Of a DNA stretch of 64,000 bases, positions 48,042 through 57,042 are shown one piece after another (position 1 is the stretch's first letter; every line of letters begins with the position of its first letter). Source of the stretch: CAVYUC01 sp963783085 (GTDB lineage: Bacteria; Bacteroidota; Bacteroidia; Bacteroidales; Prolixibacteraceae); assembly GCA_963783085.1 (NCBI GenBank), contig CAWAMJ010000020.1, positions 496,001 to 560,000 on the forward strand. Direction: 5' to 3'. The notes under the pieces are model-generated. The model did no database searches. It was not told where the DNA came from and was given only the letters and a program-made list of their open reading frames with translations. The translations under genes and the position numbers were made by a program.

Positions 48042-49046
48042 ATGAAACGGTTCATCAGGATTATCATGTGGCTTTTGTTCTTTTTTGCAATTTTCATTGT
48101 TGCCGCGTATTTATTGCCGCAGGTAAGAAAAATTGAACGGATTGCTGTTATTGATGCGTCGCCGAAAGTAGTTTTTTCACAAATAAACGATTTGCACAGT
48201 TGGGAAAAATGGGCGAAATGGAACCAGATGGATCCGGAAATGGAAATTTCGTACATCAACCATGGAGTTGGAGAAGGAGGCGGTTATACCTGGAAAAGTG
48301 GCGATGAAAAATTAGGAAGTGGTAAAATCATCATCGTGCAGTCGGTTCCTTATGATTCCATTGTTGCTTTGATAAATTTTTCTGAAAAAGGAGCCGCCAG
48401 AACTATTTTTGAGCTGGATGGAATAGATGGGAAAACCGAAGTCACCTGGCGGTTGATTTACGACACCGGATACAATCCGTTTTCCCGTTGGAAAGGGTTG
48501 TTGATGGATAAATTTGCAGGGCCCGATTTTGATGAAGGGTTGGAAAATCTGAACGTTGTTTGTAAAGTTCAGGTTCAGGAAAAAAGCCTCGTTGAAGAAC
48601 TGGTAACAATGGATGAATTCGACTATGCCGGAATGCGCGAAAAAGTTTCGTTTGTGGAGGTGAGTTTAAAAATGGAAGAAATGTTCGGCAAGGTTAGCAG
48701 CTTTATCGATTCCTCGTCCACGGGCGCTGCGGGTTATCCTTTCGCCATTTACCATCAGATGTCGGGTGAGGAAATCGATCTGGAGTGCGGGGTGCCAATT
48801 ACAAACAAAGTAGCAGGAAATGGCACGGTTATAACAGGAACGTATCCGGAAACACTTTGTGCTGAAGTTGATTATTATGGCGATTACCGAGCGTTGGAAG
48901 ATGCGCATACGGCACTGCAGGCATGGATGGAAGAGCGAAAATTTAAGCTGGCAGGCGCACCAATGGAATTTTATATAACAGATCCGGCTACCGAGCCTGA
49001 TCCCGAAAAATGGCTGACAAAAATTTATTATCCGGTGCGGCGCTAA
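48042..49046 (+). CDS. membrane-anchored SRPBCC plus GyrI-like protein
   Basis: A 334-residue protein with an N-terminal membrane anchor (IIMWLLFFFAIFIVAAYLL). An SRPBCC/polyketide-cyclase domain follows at about 30-170 (IDASPKVVFSQINDLHSWEKWAKWN). A GyrI-like small-molecule binding domain forms the C-terminal 150 residues (FAIYHQMSGEEIDLECGVPI, ETLCAEVDYYGDYRALEDAH, PMEFYITDPATEPDPEKWLT). The combination is common in Bacteroidota and binds hydrophobic ligands; role unknown. Divergent from the CPBP gene over 167 bases. Confidence 0.85.
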   Translation: MKRFIRIIMWLLFFFAIFIVAAYLLPQVRKIERIAVIDASPKVVFSQINDLHSWEKWAKWNQMDPEMEISYINHGVGEGGGYTWKSGDEKLGSGKIIIVQSVPYDSIVALINFSEKGAARTIFELDGIDGKTEVTWRLIYDTGYNPFSRWKGLLMDKFAGPDFDEGLENLNVVCKVQVQEKSLVEELVTMDEFDYAGMREKVSFVEVSLKMEEMFGKVSSFIDSSSTGAAGYPFAIYHQMSGEEIDLECGVPITNKVAGNGTVITGTYPETLCAEVDYYGDYRALEDAHTALQAWMEERKFKLAGAPMEFYITDPATEPDPEKWLTKIYYPVRR

Positions 49047-49106
49047 CAAACGAAAAATGTGGAGGGTTAAATTACCTTAAATATCGGGTCGTTTTTTAAT
49101 TCTTTC

Positions 49107-49114
49107 TAAATTTG
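49107..49114 (+). promoter_or_regulatory. probable -7 element for M23 peptidase operon
   Basis: TAAATTTG 20 bases upstream of the GTG start of the M23 gene; fits TAnnTTTG. The -33 region is poor. Confidence 0.4.
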
Positions 49115-49134
49115 TAGCTCGCAAAAAAAACGAA

Positions 49135-49986
49135 GTGAAGGAAAAAAAGAAATTATACAGGAAACTCAGCGACCGCTACCGGCTAATCATCTACAACGAC
49201 AGTACATTTCAATCGGTTTGGAGCATGAAACTCACCCGCTTGAAGGTGTTTACCGTTACCAGCCTCATGTCGGCCATTATTGTGGTTTTGGTACTAATTT
49301 TAATTGGAACAACCAGTCTTCGTGAATATATTCCCGGCTATCCGTCGTCGGAATACCGCCAGATGGCTGTTTACACAGCTTTAAAAGTTGATTCGCTGGA
49401 AAATGAACTGAAAAAAAGGGATCGCTTTTTTGAAGACATCCGTGCCATTGTCTCCGGCGAGGTACCTGAAGATAAATTAGTAATCGACACGCTTGTGGAA
49501 TCCGACGATGTGGAGTTCGTTGAATACAACCACGATTCTGTTTTTCAGGATAAATTGTTGGCAGAACAGGTGAATTTGTCGCTTCAGAGTAATGCATCCA
49601 AAAAGCCGGCAATCAGCCAGATGCACTTTTTTGTTCCTTTGAAAGGGATTGTCACCAATCATTTTGATTCGGCGTCAGATCATTTTGGAGTTGACCTTGT
49701 AAGTGATCCAAACGCCATTATTTCTGCAGTCCTCGACGGAACCGTTGTTTTCTCAGGCTGGACGCTCGAAACCGGCTATGTAATGTATATTCAGCATAAT
49801 GCTGATTTAATTTCCGTATACAAACACAATGCAGAGCTGCTTAAAAATGCCGGCGACAAAGTGAAGGCCGGAGAAGCAATTGCAATTATTGGTAACACCG
49901 GTGAACAATCCACAGGGCCACACCTTCATTTTGAACTTTGGCACGATGGCACAGCGCTAAATCCTGAACAATACATTGATTTTTAA
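49135..49986 (+). CDS. M23 family metallopeptidase
   Basis: A 283-residue protein starting with GTG. A cytoplasmic basic N-terminus and one membrane helix (VTSLMSAIIVVLVLILIG) come first. A coiled-coil-like stretch (ALKVDSLENELKKRDRFFED) follows, then a lysostaphin-type M23 domain: HFGVDL (zinc His and Asp), YKHNAELLKNAGDKVKAGEA and HLHFELW. It acts on peptidoglycan in the periplasm or activates an amidase. The three bases between its stop and dxr indicate co-transcription. Confidence 0.9.
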   Translation: MKEKKKLYRKLSDRYRLIIYNDSTFQSVWSMKLTRLKVFTVTSLMSAIIVVLVLILIGTTSLREYIPGYPSSEYRQMAVYTALKVDSLENELKKRDRFFEDIRAIVSGEVPEDKLVIDTLVESDDVEFVEYNHDSVFQDKLLAEQVNLSLQSNASKKPAISQMHFFVPLKGIVTNHFDSASDHFGVDLVSDPNAIISAVLDGTVVFSGWTLETGYVMYIQHNADLISVYKHNAELLKNAGDKVKAGEAIAIIGNTGEQSTGPHLHFELWHDGTALNPEQYIDF

Positions 49987-49988
49987 TT

Positions 49989-51149
49989 ATGACGAAAAGA
50001 ATCGCAATTCTCGGTTCCACAGGTTCAATCGGTACTCAGGCGCTGGAAGTGATTGAGCAAAATCCCGGATATTTTGAAGTGGAGGTACTAACAGCAAATA
50101 ACAACGCAGATTTGCTGATTCAGCAAGCCATTAAGTTTCAGCCCAATGCAGTGGTGATTGGCAATTCTGAAAAATACAAAGCAGTTTCCGAAGCCCTTAA
50201 AAACGAACCGGTGAAAGTTTATGCGGGAGAAGATGCACTTATCCAGATCGTGCAGATGGAAACCATTGACATGGTGCTGACGGCAATGGTTGGTTATGCA
50301 GGATTAATCCCAACGTACCATGCTGTAAAAGCCGGAAAGAACATTGCGCTGGCAAATAAGGAAACACTTGTGGTGGCCGGGCAAATAATTACCAGCCTGG
50401 CCAAAGAAAAGCAGGTGGATATTCTGCCGGTGGATTCGGAGCATTCCGCCATTTTCCAGTGTCTGTTGGGTGAAATTGCAAACCCGGTGGAAAAAATTAT
50501 TATTACCTGTTCCGGCGGTCCTTTCCGGGGGAAAAGCTTAAATGAACTTCAATACGTTACGGTCGATCATGCATTGAACCATCCAAACTGGGATATGGGC
50601 CCAAAAATTACCATCGATTCCGCAACGCTTATGAACAAAGGTTTCGAAGTGATTGAAGCGCGCTGGTTGTTTGGTTTACCTGCTTCAAAAATTGATGTTA
50701 TTATTCATCCGCAGTCGATTATTCATTCCATGGTTCAGTTTGAAGATGGTTCGGTGAAAGCACAACTCGGGCTACCTGACATGCGGCTGCCAATTCAGTT
50801 TGCGCTGGGATTTCCATTCCGGTTGAAAAATAATTTTCCGAGGTTTAATTTCCTCGATTATCCGTCGTTGGAATTTGATCAGCCCAATACAAAAATTTTT
50901 CGTAACCTTGCACTTTCTTATGAAGCGCTGGAAGCCGGCGGAAACGTTCCGTGCGTGCTGAATGCCGCTAATGAAGTGGTAGTTCAGGCGTTTCTCAATG
51001 GGAAAACAGGATTTTTGCAAATGCCTGAGATCATTGAAAAAACAATGCAGAAAGTTGATTTTATTGCTGAACCGGAAATTGATGATTTGATCCAGACCAA
51101 TTCTGAAGCAAGAAAAATTGCACAATTATTGACAGAAAAGAGAAATTAA
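49989..51149 (+). CDS. dxr: 1-deoxy-D-xylulose 5-phosphate reductoisomerase
   Basis: A 386-residue enzyme with the NADPH-binding start IAILGSTGSIGTQALEVI. The substrate and metal residues are in LANKETLVVAG and LPVDSEHSAIFQ (D-S-E), with TCSGGPFRG and TLMNKGFEVIEARWLFGLP; the C-terminal helical domain has VLNAANEVVVQAFL. It makes MEP, the committed step of isoprenoid synthesis. It is second in the M23-dxr-rseP-tatA unit, an order often seen in Bacteroidota. Confidence 0.97.
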   Translation: MTKRIAILGSTGSIGTQALEVIEQNPGYFEVEVLTANNNADLLIQQAIKFQPNAVVIGNSEKYKAVSEALKNEPVKVYAGEDALIQIVQMETIDMVLTAMVGYAGLIPTYHAVKAGKNIALANKETLVVAGQIITSLAKEKQVDILPVDSEHSAIFQCLLGEIANPVEKIIITCSGGPFRGKSLNELQYVTVDHALNHPNWDMGPKITIDSATLMNKGFEVIEARWLFGLPASKIDVIIHPQSIIHSMVQFEDGSVKAQLGLPDMRLPIQFALGFPFRLKNNFPRFNFLDYPSLEFDQPNTKIFRNLALSYEALEAGGNVPCVLNAANEVVVQAFLNGKTGFLQMPEIIEKTMQKVDFIAEPEIDDLIQTNSEARKIAQLLTEKRN

Positions 51150-51161
51150 GAGAAAAATTGA

Positions 51162-52502
51162 ATGGAAACAATATTAATAAAAACGGCACAATTACTTTTA
51201 AGCCTTTCGATTCTCGTTGTTTTGCACGAGTTTGGCCATTTTATGTTTGCCCGCTTATTTCATACGAGAGTTGAAAAATTTTACCTGTTTTTTAATCCCT
51301 GGTTTTCGCTTTTTAAAACTAAAAAAGGCGAAACCGAATACGGGATTGGTTGGCTGCCTTTGGGCGGGTACGTCAAAATTTCAGGAATGATCGATGAATC
51401 CATGGATAAGGAAGCCATGAAATTGCCGCCAAAACCTTATGAGTTTCGCGCAAAGCCATCGTGGCAACGATTACTGATAATGGTTGGTGGCGTATTGATG
51501 AACTTTTTATTCGCACTGGTAATATACATAGGGGTTTTATTCACCTGGGGCGAAACCTATTTGCCGACCGAAAACGTTAAGTATGGAATTGAAGTTAGTG
51601 AGACAGGCGAAAAAATCGGTTTTCAGGATGGCGATAAAATCATTTCTGTGGGAAATAAACCCATTAAAGAATTCAGGAAAATTATACCGACAATCGTTCT
51701 CGATAACGCTAAAACCGTGCAGGTGCTCAGAAACGGAAAACGCGTAAATGTGGATATCAGCAGCAGCGATTTGGCAATGATGCTGAAGAGCAAAGAGGAT
51801 ATAATCTCCTTTCGAAGCCCTTTCGATATTCACATAGGAAGGCTTTCCAAAGATTCGCCGGCAGAAAAGGCAGGTTTGCAAAAAGGTGATGTCTTTGTTT
51901 CGGTTGACGGGCAAAAATTTCAATATTACGATCAGTTTATTGACTATCTGAAGTCGAAAAAAGGCGAATCAGTTCAACTGGAAATGAAAAGAAACGGAGA
52001 AACTTTTCAAAAAGAAGTTCCGGTGACCGACGAAGGGAAACTTGGATTTTATGCAACGTATAACGATCCTGATTTTCTTCAGCTGGCGACCATCGATTAT
52101 GGTTTTTTCGAATCGATTCCGGCCGGAATTGAAAGAGGTGTGCAAACAACAAAAGATTACCTGAAGCAGTTTAAGCTGTTTTTCAAGCCCGAAACCAAAG
52201 CGTACGAATCGCTTGGAGGCTTTGCTACCATCGGAAGTATCTTCCCGGGAACATGGGACTGGATGTCGTTCTGGAATATGACTGCATTTATTTCAATTAT
52301 TTTGGCAATTATGAACCTGCTTCCCATTCCTGCACTCGACGGCGGACATGTAATGTTTTTGCTCTTCGAAATGGTAACCGGCAGAAAACCGGGCGAAAAA
52401 TTTCTCGAATATGCACAAATTGTGGGAATGGTGCTGCTTCTGGCTTTGGTGCTTTATGCCAACGCGAATGATATAATTAAGATGATAAATGGCACATTCT
52501 AA
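51162..52502 (+). CDS. rseP: site-2 protease RseP
   Basis: A 446-residue intramembrane protease. The zinc site HEFGH in the first helix (VVLHEFGHFMFAR) is paired with NLLPIPALDGGHVMF near the C-terminus, the third ligand. PDZ-like domains lie between, the second with SKDSPAEKAGLQKGDVFVSV; the first also has a GDKIISVGNK loop. It cleaves anti-sigma factors or signal peptides within the inner membrane. Thirteen bases after dxr. Confidence 0.96.
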   Translation: METILIKTAQLLLSLSILVVLHEFGHFMFARLFHTRVEKFYLFFNPWFSLFKTKKGETEYGIGWLPLGGYVKISGMIDESMDKEAMKLPPKPYEFRAKPSWQRLLIMVGGVLMNFLFALVIYIGVLFTWGETYLPTENVKYGIEVSETGEKIGFQDGDKIISVGNKPIKEFRKIIPTIVLDNAKTVQVLRNGKRVNVDISSSDLAMMLKSKEDIISFRSPFDIHIGRLSKDSPAEKAGLQKGDVFVSVDGQKFQYYDQFIDYLKSKKGESVQLEMKRNGETFQKEVPVTDEGKLGFYATYNDPDFLQLATIDYGFFESIPAGIERGVQTTKDYLKQFKLFFKPETKAYESLGGFATIGSIFPGTWDWMSFWNMTAFISIILAIMNLLPIPALDGGHVMFLLFEMVTGRKPGEKFLEYAQIVGMVLLLALVLYANANDIIKMINGTF

Positions 52503-52513
52503 GTAAAAAATTT

Positions 52514-52541
52514 TATTTTTGTATCGAACATTTTAACTTTG
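52514..52541 (+). promoter_or_regulatory. two -7-like elements before tatA
   Basis: TATTTTTG (52514-52521) and TAACTTTG (52534-52541) both fit TAnnTTTG in the 43-base gap between rseP and tatA. The first is better placed. They may give tatA a promoter of its own besides read-through from rseP. Confidence 0.35.
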
Positions 52542-52545
52542 AATC

Positions 52546-52746
52546 ATGAATTTATATGTAATCGCAGGATTTATCGGGCCGCAGGAGATTATAATCATTT
52601 TAATCATTGTTCTTCTTCTTTTTGGCGGGCGGAAAATACCAGAATTAATGAAGGGACTGGGTAAAGGAATGAAAGAATTCAAAAAAGCTACCAGCGAAGA
52701 TGACGATGAGAAAAGTAAAGTCGATGCGGAAAAAATCGAACACTGA
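52546..52746 (+). CDS. tatA: Sec-independent translocase subunit TatA/E
   Basis: A 66-residue protein with one N-terminal helix (EIIIILIIVLLLFGGRKIPEL), the F-G-G-R-K-I-P-E hinge and an amphipathic helix (MKGLGKGMKEFKKAT), then a charged tail. It forms the pore of the twin-arginine pathway; the aldo/keto reductase at the right end has a Tat-type signal. tatC is not in the window. Confidence 0.95.
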   Translation: MNLYVIAGFIGPQEIIIILIIVLLLFGGRKIPELMKGLGKGMKEFKKATSEDDDEKSKVDAEKIEH

Positions 52747-52765
52747 ATAATAGTTGACTCGAAAT

Positions 52766-52806
52766 AAAAAATCCCGTTTCTGTATGTAACAGTTACGGGA
52801 TTTTTT
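52766..52806 (+). terminator. terminator after tatA
   Basis: 12-bp stem AAAAAATCCCGT/ACGGGATTTTTT around 17 bases, with a T6 run. It closes the M23-dxr-rseP-tatA unit; it could also work in the opposite direction. Confidence 0.85.
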
Positions 52807-52973
52807 ATGTATACTGGTAAGATTTTTGTTGCTAAAAAAAAGCAAATGCCAGTAATGATATACTATGAAACAAGCTATGAAAAAATATTGTTGTCCGTGT
52901 AACTTATTGATTCATGGCGAATTCCATGTCTGACGGCAGGCATTGAATACATTAAAATTTAAAATTTAATGAA

Positions 52974-54011
52974 ATGAAATTAAAAGTTGTTTTTGCCTTT
53001 TTAATTGCCTTCGTCGGATTGTTCCTTTTTTCGTGTAATAATGAAGGGGCAATGAGAAAAAATATAACCGGTACTGCCGGAGATTTGGTTATTGTGGTTT
53101 CTGATGAAAGCTGGAATGGAAAACCCGGCGATTTGCTGCGTGAAACTTTTTCGCAGGATCATGTGGCGCTTCCGCAAGACGAACCCATCTTCGACGTAAT
53201 ACGCGTACCCAAACAGGGTTTCAAAAGTATATTTAAAAGCACACGCAACATTCTGCAGGTAAATATTTCATCAAACCTCGATACAACAGGCGTATCTTTT
53301 CAGGACGATGTTTGGGCGTATCCACAGGCAACGGTAATCATCAATGCCGGTAATCCCGAAGAATTTGAACAACTTTTTAATCAAAATAAAAACAAAATCC
53401 TTTCCTATTTCCTAAAAGCCGAACAGGAACGTCTTACGATGAATTACAACAAATTTTACGAAAAGGGAATTTATAATGTGTTAAACGAGAATTTTGATTT
53501 GACCATGAAGGTGCCGCCGGGTTTTGTAATTGCAGAGCAAAAGAAAGATTTTATCTGGCTGAAATATGAAACGCCTGAAATATCGCAGGGAATCATCATT
53601 TATTCATTCCCATATGTTTCCGACAGCGCATTTACTGAAAGCTACCTGATTCGGGTGCGCGACAGTGTTTTAAAAGCCAATGTACCCGGGCCTTCGGAAG
53701 GAAGTTATATGGCTACTGAGCGCCGCGTCGATCAGATGCAAAATTACCTCACTCACAACGGGAATTATGCTTCCGAAATGCGTGGGTTGTGGCGGGTTCG
53801 CAATGATTTTATGGGCGGCCCCTATGTTTCACTCGCGGTTCTCGATGCGGCAAATCAGCGGGTAATTGTTGCCTTCGGATATGTTTATGCACCAAGTAAG
53901 GAAAAACGAAATTTCCTTCGCCAGGTGCAGGCGATGGTGTATTCGCTAAAATTAAACAGCCAGGCGGAAAACGATAAAATAACGAGCGAAATGAAAGCCG
54001 CAGCTGAATAA
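52974..54011 (+). CDS. DUF4837 family lipoprotein
   Basis: A 345-residue lipoprotein (lipobox LFLFSC, Cys about 21). The start of the mature domain is NITGTAGDLVIVVSDESWNG, and the later landmark FDVIRVPKQGFKSIFKSTRN is typical of DUF4837 (PF16125), a Bacteroidota-only family of unknown function. No catalytic motif is evident. It is preceded by the tatA terminator and is therefore separately transcribed. Confidence 0.88.
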   Translation: MKLKVVFAFLIAFVGLFLFSCNNEGAMRKNITGTAGDLVIVVSDESWNGKPGDLLRETFSQDHVALPQDEPIFDVIRVPKQGFKSIFKSTRNILQVNISSNLDTTGVSFQDDVWAYPQATVIINAGNPEEFEQLFNQNKNKILSYFLKAEQERLTMNYNKFYEKGIYNVLNENFDLTMKVPPGFVIAEQKKDFIWLKYETPEISQGIIIYSFPYVSDSAFTESYLIRVRDSVLKANVPGPSEGSYMATERRVDQMQNYLTHNGNYASEMRGLWRVRNDFMGGPYVSLAVLDAANQRVIVAFGYVYAPSKEKRNFLRQVQAMVYSLKLNSQAENDKITSEMKAAAE

Positions 54012-54082
54012 TAAATTCAACAATTGTTCTTATGACCTAATCTCCGGCAAATGGTTACCCGAAATTTTCATTAGAAAAAAAA

Positions 54083-55036
54083 TCAGAATACCGCCTTTAC
54101 TATTTCTTTCACATTGTCTGAAATTCCATACGTATAAATATGAAGCGACGGCGCATTGTGGGCTTTTAAATCGCGCGATTGATAAATCGCCCATTCGGTT
54201 CCCACCTGCCGTGCATCATCGTTGTTTTTGCATTTGGCCAATTCCCTCGAAAGTTCGTTTGGTAAGTTGATGTGGAATATTTTTGGCAAAACAGTTAACT
54301 GGTTTTTCGCGTTGATGGGCTTTATTCCCGGAATAACAGGAACATTTATTCCGTTTGCCCGACATTTTTCCACAAAATCGTAATACACCTGATTGTCAAA
54401 AAACATTTGCGTAACAATATAATCGGCGCCTGCTTCCACTTTCAGCTTCAAATTTGTGAGGTCCTGATCGAGGTTGGGCGCCTCGAAATGTTTTTCCGGA
54501 TAACCTGCCACCCCAACACAAAAGTCGAGAGGGGTGTTGTTCTTTAAATCATCATCGAGATAGACGCCGGTTTTCAGGTTAATAATTTGTTCCACGAGTT
54601 GGTAAGCATAAGTATGACCTTCTTTTTCAGGTGTAAAAATGTGTTGGTTTTTCACACCGTCGCCACGCAGGGCCAAAATGTTTTTGATGCCCAGAAAATT
54701 CAAATCAATTAAAACATGTTCTGTTTCGCTTTTATTAAATCCTCCGCACAAAACATGCGGTACCACCGGAATTCCATATTTATATTGAATAGCTGCTGCT
54801 ATTGCCACTGTTCCCGGTCTTTTTCTTACAGTACGTTTTACAATGGAGCCATCACTCTTTTCCTTGTACTCAATTTCATCGCGGTGGGTAGTTATATTTA
54901 TGTATTTCGGATCAAAATCAACAAGGCTTTCAATGGTTTGGTAGATTCTGCTTGTATCGTTACCTTTTAAAGGAGGTAAAAGTTCGAAAGAAAAAACCGT
55001 TTCTTTCGAATTGTTGATAATATCGATGACTTTCAT
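54083..55036 (-). CDS. metF: methylenetetrahydrofolate reductase
   Basis: A 317-residue FAD TIM-barrel enzyme: FSFELLPPLKGND (catalytic Glu), YINITTHRDE, VPHVLCGGFNKSETEHVL, ILALRGDGV and DYIVTQMFFDNQVYYDFV. It reduces 5,10-methylene-THF to 5-methyl-THF for methionine synthesis. The substrate-loop residues VIPGIKPI are present. A TATTTTTG element lies about 23 bases upstream on the minus strand (55060-55067). Confidence 0.96.
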   Translation of the reverse strand: MKVIDIINNSKETVFSFELLPPLKGNDTSRIYQTIESLVDFDPKYINITTHRDEIEYKEKSDGSIVKRTVRKRPGTVAIAAAIQYKYGIPVVPHVLCGGFNKSETEHVLIDLNFLGIKNILALRGDGVKNQHIFTPEKEGHTYAYQLVEQIINLKTGVYLDDDLKNNTPLDFCVGVAGYPEKHFEAPNLDQDLTNLKLKVEAGADYIVTQMFFDNQVYYDFVEKCRANGINVPVIPGIKPINAKNQLTVLPKIFHINLPNELSRELAKCKNNDDARQVGTEWAIYQSRDLKAHNAPSLHIYTYGISDNVKEIVKAVF

Positions 55037-55059
55037 TGAATTTTCAGTTTTATATCATG

Positions 55060-55067
55060 CAAAAATA
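55060..55067 (-). promoter_or_regulatory. probable -7 element for metF
   Basis: TATTTTTG on the minus strand, fitting TAnnTTTG, 23 bases before the start codon. No riboswitch-like fold was recognised in the short leader. Confidence 0.45.
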
Positions 55068-55116
55068 AAAAAACAAATAAAAAGGGGAATTTTTCACCTT
55101 CGGACTGGAAATCGGC

Positions 55117-55160
55117 AAAAAAAATCCTCTGCCGTTTTCAGACAGAGGATTCTTTTTATT
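55117..55160 (-). terminator. terminator of rplU-rpmA
   Basis: On the minus strand: stem AATCCTCTG/CAGAGGATT around an 11-base loop, followed by a run of T. It lies about 30 bases past the rpmA stop and separates it from metF. Confidence 0.85.
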
Positions 55161-55180
55161 TTGTAAAAAATACCGTCCCG

Positions 55181-55774
55181 CTATTTTGTGAGTTCTTTTG
55201 CCTGTTCAATCCATGGAGCCGGGTCTTTTGACGCATAACGGCTACCTGCGGCTTCCAGAACTTCGTGGATATCTTCAACTGAAGCGGCAGCTACTGACGC
55301 ATAAGTTGTAAATCCGCCTTCAGCTAAAATTTCAGCTAATTTGGGGCCAACACCATCCAGCTTTGTCAAATCGTCGCCTTTAGTTTCTTCAGCAGCCTCG
55401 GCTTTGGATTCTGCCTTTTTTGCTTCTGTTTTTGGGGCTTCTTCTTTAACCTCAGCTTTGGTTTCTGCCTTTTTTATTGGTTTTTCCTGGGCTGCAGGAG
55501 CTTCCTCAACTGCCACATCTACAATCGGATCAACCGATATGTACGAGCGGTTTTTTCTTTTTCTTCTGAATACAACAGTTCCGTCGATTAATGCAAAAAG
55601 GGTATGATCTTTTCCTATTCCCACATTTTCTCCTGGATGATGCTGTGTTCCACGCTGGCGAACTAAAATATTACCAGCTTTTGCAAACTGACCTCCGTAA
55701 ATTTTTACCCCCAGTCGTTTACTTTCCGATTCGCGTCCGTTCTTCGAACTACCTACACCTTTCTTATGAGCCAT
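55181..55774 (-). CDS. rpmA: ribosomal protein L27 with C-terminal helix-hairpin-helix extension
   Basis: Residues 1-85 are a standard L27 (MAHKKGVGSSKNGRESESKR, then GGQFAKAGNILVRQRGTQHH, ending FRRKRKNRSYISV). The remaining 110 residues are absent from ordinary L27: an Ala/Glu/Lys-rich linker (about 90-130) and a helix-hairpin-helix domain (DDLTKLDGVGPKLAEILAEG, then DIHEVLEAAGSRYASKDPAP). The frame is continuous. A similar tail is known to me mainly from L21 of other Bacteroidota, whereas the L21 next door is short. The tail could bind rRNA or DNA. Located 16 bases after rplU. Confidence 0.92.
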   Translation of the reverse strand: MAHKKGVGSSKNGRESESKRLGVKIYGGQFAKAGNILVRQRGTQHHPGENVGIGKDHTLFALIDGTVVFRRKRKNRSYISVDPIVDVAVEEAPAAQEKPIKKAETKAEVKEEAPKTEAKKAESKAEAAEETKGDDLTKLDGVGPKLAEILAEGGFTTYASVAAASVEDIHEVLEAAGSRYASKDPAPWIEQAKELTK

Positions 55775-55790
55775 GGTAAATTATTTTTAG

Positions 55791-56102
55791 TTATCCAACA
55801 ATGTTTTCAATTTGAATTTGCATGTAATTCTGGCGGTGACCATTCATTTTTTGGTAACCTTTTCTTCTTTTTTTCTTGAAGACCAAAACTTTGTCGCCTT
55901 TAACTTGTCCCAGCACTTTGGCTGTAACTTTTGCACCTTTTAAGATCGGCGTTCCAACGGAAATACCGTCATCGTTGCCAAACAGCAACACTTTGTCAAA
56001 ATCAACTGAGTCACCTTCTTTGGCATCCAGTAACTGAACATACAGTTTTTTGTCTTTTTCGACTTTAAACTGCTGTCCTGCAATTTCTACAATCGCGTAC
56101 AT
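55791..56102 (-). CDS. rplU: ribosomal protein L21
   Basis: A 103-residue L21: MYAIVEIAGQQFKVEKDKKL, VLLFGNDDGISVGTPILKGA, then the basic KKKRRKGYQKMNGHRQNYMQ and final I-x-x-I. Standard length, with no C-terminal extension. It binds 23S rRNA in the large subunit. First gene of a two-gene unit with rpmA, with a good promoter at 56188-56218. Confidence 0.97.
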   Translation of the reverse strand: MYAIVEIAGQQFKVEKDKKLYVQLLDAKEGDSVDFDKVLLFGNDDGISVGTPILKGAKVTAKVLGQVKGDKVLVFKKKRRKGYQKMNGHRQNYMQIQIENIVG

Positions 56103-56187
56103 AATTTCAATTTTAATGTTTACACCGGCAGGCGGGATTCCCGTTGGATTCCTCTTGTTGAGCCTGAACGATTCAAAATTCGGACTG

Positions 56188-56218
56188 CAAAACTAGTTAT
56201 TTTTAGAAGATTAGCAAA
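56188..56218 (-). promoter_or_regulatory. promoter of rplU-rpmA
   Basis: On the minus strand TTTG (-33; plus-strand CAAA at 56215-56218), 19 bases, then TAGTTTTG (-7; 56188-56195). This fits the Bacteroidota housekeeping sigma consensus closely. It leaves a leader of roughly 80 bases before the rplU start. Confidence 0.7.
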
Positions 56219-56401
56219 TAGTTGGGAGTTAATTTACATTCAAATCATTTGTTTCCCAATTATCAGAAGAAAACCTGTTTTGGCAAACTGTACGGGTTTT
56301 AATGGGTAATATTTAGCGCCACGTTTATTGGTATTCAATTGTTTGGTTATGGCGGGGAAATATTATTGCAACATAACATTCCGTTAACTGAAAATGATTG
56401 T

Positions 56402-56409
56402 TATCTTTG
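56402..56409 (+). promoter_or_regulatory. probable -7 element for bifunctional nuclease gene
   Basis: TATCTTTG 30 bases upstream of the ATG. The 337-base gap 56103-56439 holds this and the divergent rplU promoter; nothing else was recognised. Confidence 0.45.
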
Positions 56410-56439
56410 TTTTTACTATAAAATTCCAAGCAAAAAAGA

Positions 56440-57033
56440 ATGCAGAAAATTCGGTTAAATATTCTTGGACTCTCTGTAAGTCAAACACAATCAGGAGCGT
56501 ATGCTTTAGTGTTGGCCGAGGAAAACGGCGAACGCAGAATACCGATAATTATCGGTCCGGTTGAGGCGCAGGCCATTGCAATTCAACTGGAAGGGCTGAA
56601 ACCACCACGGCCGCTAACCCACGATTTAATAAAAAACATTGCCCAGGCATTTGAAATCGTTTTGCTCGAAGTAATTATTTTTAAATTGGAAGAAGGCATT
56701 TTTTATTCCGAGCTTTTGTGCGAAATGGATGGTAAGGAAGTTCGTATCGATTCGAGGACTTCGGACGCAGTTGCATTGGCATTACGTTTTAAATGCCCGA
56801 TTTATACCACCGAGGAAATACTTACCAAAGCCGGAATAGTGCTGGAAATGGATAATCCCGACAGCTCCGATACCGGGAAGTATGAAAATTTAGCAGAACC
56901 GTCGGGTTCATCACCATTTTCAAATTATACCATGCAGGAGTTGGAAGAGATGCTTGGCGAGGCTGTTCGAAACGAGGATTATGAAAAAGCTTCCATCATC
57001 AGGGATGAAATTCACAACCGGAAAAAAAATTAG
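56440..57033 (+). CDS. bifunctional nuclease (DUF151) with UVR motif
   Basis: A 197-residue protein. Residues 1-135 form the DUF151 domain (GAYALVLAEENGERRIPIII, then GPVEAQAIAIQLEG, KEVRIDSRTSDAVALALRF). The C-terminal UvrB/UvrC-type motif lies at about 165-195 (MQELEEMLGEAVRNEDYEKA, ASIIRDEI). Members have been reported to cleave DNA and RNA; the UVR motif mediates protein contact. Ten bases before the nucleoside transporter gene, so probably co-transcribed. Confidence 0.9.
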   Translation: MQKIRLNILGLSVSQTQSGAYALVLAEENGERRIPIIIGPVEAQAIAIQLEGLKPPRPLTHDLIKNIAQAFEIVLLEVIIFKLEEGIFYSELLCEMDGKEVRIDSRTSDAVALALRFKCPIYTTEEILTKAGIVLEMDNPDSSDTGKYENLAEPSGSSPFSNYTMQELEEMLGEAVRNEDYEKASIIRDEIHNRKKN

Positions 57034-57042
57034 TTAAAACGA

